Assembly: GCA_002336815.1 (NCBI GenBank)
Contig: DDEU01000042.1
Coordinates: 2,453-66,452, forward strand
Origin: Chitinophagaceae bacterium UBA1946
GTDB lineage: Bacteria; Bacteroidota; Bacteroidia; Chitinophagales; Chitinophagaceae
Length of the DNA stretch: 64,000 nt
Direction: 5' to 3'
This document shows, piece by piece, positions 62,495 through 64,000 of this stretch. The notes below the pieces were generated by a model. The model was not told where the DNA came from and searched no databases. It was given only the letters and a program-made list of their open reading frames with translations. The position numbers and the translations under genes are program-made. How positions within the stretch are numbered: the first letter of the stretch is position 1; every line of letters begins with the position of its first letter.

Positions 62495-63979
62495 TTACTG
62501 AATTTTATTAGTTGAAGGCAATTCAATTGCTGCAGGCTGATCGAGTACCTCAGGGTGAAGCATCACTGCCATTGAAACGTAAAGGAGAATCCCGGTAGGC
62601 ATTCCGCCCAATACGGCGTTACCATAGGAAGCTACCATAACGCCCGCCATACCGGCAACCAGTGCACTCATTTTATATTTGAGCAAAGGATCCCGGATCC
62701 TGAACATGATCTTATAAGACGCCCTTGCAAGACAATAAAAAAGAATGAATAAATGAAGTGATAGTCCAACAATACCTTCTTCTACCCAAACCAACACATA
62801 CCAGCTATCCGTTGCCACCTGCGACAAAAAAGCATTGGGCAAAAAACGCTGCGCCTTCACACCACCATGTCCAATACCACCACCAAAAGGTCTTGATGAA
62901 AGATAACGTTTGAGTATTTTCTGGTTGTCGAGCCGTACCTGCAAGGATGCATCATTGGGGTCAAAGGCGGTACGCATTCTCCTGATCTGGTCGTTGCCCT
63001 GGCCAATGCTGGTGAACCTGAAAAAAACAAATACCAGTGCAAGAATGGCGATGCCAAAGCCAAGCACTTTTATATTTTTACGCAATACAAAAAAGGTCAT
63101 AAAACCGGCGAGTGGTACACTAATGGCGCCACGGGTACCGGATATGATCATCCCGTAAAAAGCAAGCAGCGCCACCGTTATAAAAAAATACTTCTTCCAT
63201 TTTACTGACTGTGACATAGAGTAGATGGTGAACACCACTGCTGCATATGCCTGTGTACCGCCAAACTGCCCGGCATCACTCAAAAAAGAGAACACCCGCA
63301 GCTTGCCAAACAACATATGCGTTTTATAATTCCCCTCGTTCATCCAGGCCTGCTCACCGGCATCCAGGCCAAATTTCAATTGCATGATGCCTTTTAATGT
63401 TGCCAGGATAGAAAATACACCCCATACGTACAAAAAGAAATCAAGCTTGCGATGGGAGTTAAAAAAAAGCAGTGTAAGTGGCACGAGTAAAAACATATAC
63501 AGGGAAACACCACGACCTGAAAACCAGGCGGCCATGCTTCTTGCCTCGGGGTTTACCAGTTCAAACACAGAATAGCCAAACCAGAGTACCGACAGGAACA
63601 GGATATCCTTCTTTGCCGGCAACCAGTTGATACGTTGATCAAAACGGTTCATGAACAGGGCGAGGTAAGTTAGGATAAGGATGGCATCCATGCCAAGCCC
63701 TACCTGTACGTCTTTCACATAACGGCCCATTCCGATCAATAAAAAACTCATCGCAATAGCGGTATATATTCCAATGATGGGATGAGCAAAAAGCAGGTAT
63801 AGGTAAACCGTAGCAATAAAAAGTCCAATGAGCATGCCAACGCCCATGAGTTGCATTTTTGCAGCAATGCCGGCAAACACCGCAATGGCGATGAGCAACA
63901 GCAACATATTACGGGGCTTCGCCAGGCTGGAAGAACCGGAGTATTGCTCAAATGGATGTATCGTATTTTCGATGATCAT
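62495..63979 (-). CDS. O-antigen ligase/polymerase-like membrane protein (Wzy_C)
   Basis: 494 residues with about twelve membrane segments. The large periplasmic loop and motif region around RLDNQKILKRYLSSRPFGGGIGHGG, then DSWYVLVWVEEGIVGLSLHLFILF, matches the Wzy_C/O-antigen-ligase family. It polymerises or ligates lipid-linked oligosaccharide at the periplasmic face. It is the first gene seen in the cluster; its start lies 20 bases from the right edge of the window, so upstream genes of the operon are out of view. Confidence 0.9.
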   Translation of the reverse strand: MIIENTIHPFEQYSGSSSLAKPRNMLLLLIAIAVFAGIAAKMQLMGVGMLIGLFIATVYLYLLFAHPIIGIYTAIAMSFLLIGMGRYVKDVQVGLGMDAILILTYLALFMNRFDQRINWLPAKKDILFLSVLWFGYSVFELVNPEARSMAAWFSGRGVSLYMFLLVPLTLLFFNSHRKLDFFLYVWGVFSILATLKGIMQLKFGLDAGEQAWMNEGNYKTHMLFGKLRVFSFLSDAGQFGGTQAYAAVVFTIYSMSQSVKWKKYFFITVALLAFYGMIISGTRGAISVPLAGFMTFFVLRKNIKVLGFGIAILALVFVFFRFTSIGQGNDQIRRMRTAFDPNDASLQVRLDNQKILKRYLSSRPFGGGIGHGGVKAQRFLPNAFLSQVATDSWYVLVWVEEGIVGLSLHLFILFYCLARASYKIMFRIRDPLLKYKMSALVAGMAGVMVASYGNAVLGGMPTGILLYVSMAVMLHPEVLDQPAAIELPSTNKIQ

Positions 63980-64000
63980 TGTATCGTTCCTACACTTTTG

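Overview
The window looks like chromosome from a Bacteroidota bacterium, most likely family Chitinophagaceae. The evidence is a type IX secretion C-terminal sorting domain on one protein, the gliding genes gldF and gldG, a fused MurF-alanine racemase, LytTR regulators, a DUF3078 protein, and several promoters of the Bacteroidota type (TAnnTTTG at -7). I saw no tRNA, rRNA, CRISPR array, prophage or transposase gene. Most of it is core genome. The unusual content is in the intergenic repeats, one export operon and an exopolysaccharide cluster.

Layout. 1-9.1 kb: the tail of pntB, a secreted beta-helix protein, an enoyl-CoA hydratase, a secreted SUMF1-like protein followed by a protein with five 23-residue repeats, a di-haem cytochrome c peroxidase, and fumC. 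9.2-20.1 kb (mostly minus strand): lspA; an ABC transporter with a LytS/LytTR two-component pair; then a tight run gldF-gldG-terC-murF/alr-small membrane protein. 20.3-36.7 kb: scattered housekeeping and accessory genes. These include a poly-proline exported peptide, an EamA transporter, mscL, a DUF3078 protein, scpA, a pirin, an L,D-transpeptidase, an AraC/aldehyde dehydrogenase/DUF779 set, a HerA-like ATPase, an M16 peptidase pair and an OmpR-type regulator.

36.9-46.7 kb: a secreted protein, then a TetR-TolC-HlyD-ABC-ABC-permease-permease export operon that corresponds to E. coli cecR-ybhGFSR. Its ATPase is split into two genes whose motif defects complement each other. Every junction between hlyD and the last permease carries an interspersed palindromic repeat, from four different families. 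A CvpA-CAP fusion and a glycine-zipper lipoprotein follow. 47.0-53.3 kb: a signalling operon of a sigma-54-dependent regulator, a FIST sensor protein and a large five-PAS hybrid kinase with receiver and HPt domains. 53.9-64 kb: a beta-helix protein carrying a type IX sorting domain, convergent with a seven-gene polysaccharide cluster that continues past the right edge. That cluster has a Wzy/ligase-like protein, four glycosyltransferases, an acyltransferase, and a phosphoribosyltransferase-HAD fusion.

The best leads are the repeat families (a 120-140 bp palindromic element in three copies; a 27-bp perfect inverted repeat flanking three export genes), the asymmetric split ATPase pair, the phosphoribosyltransferase-HAD fusion, and the FIST phosphorelay operon. 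Protein family calls come from recognising sequence motifs. No database search was run.
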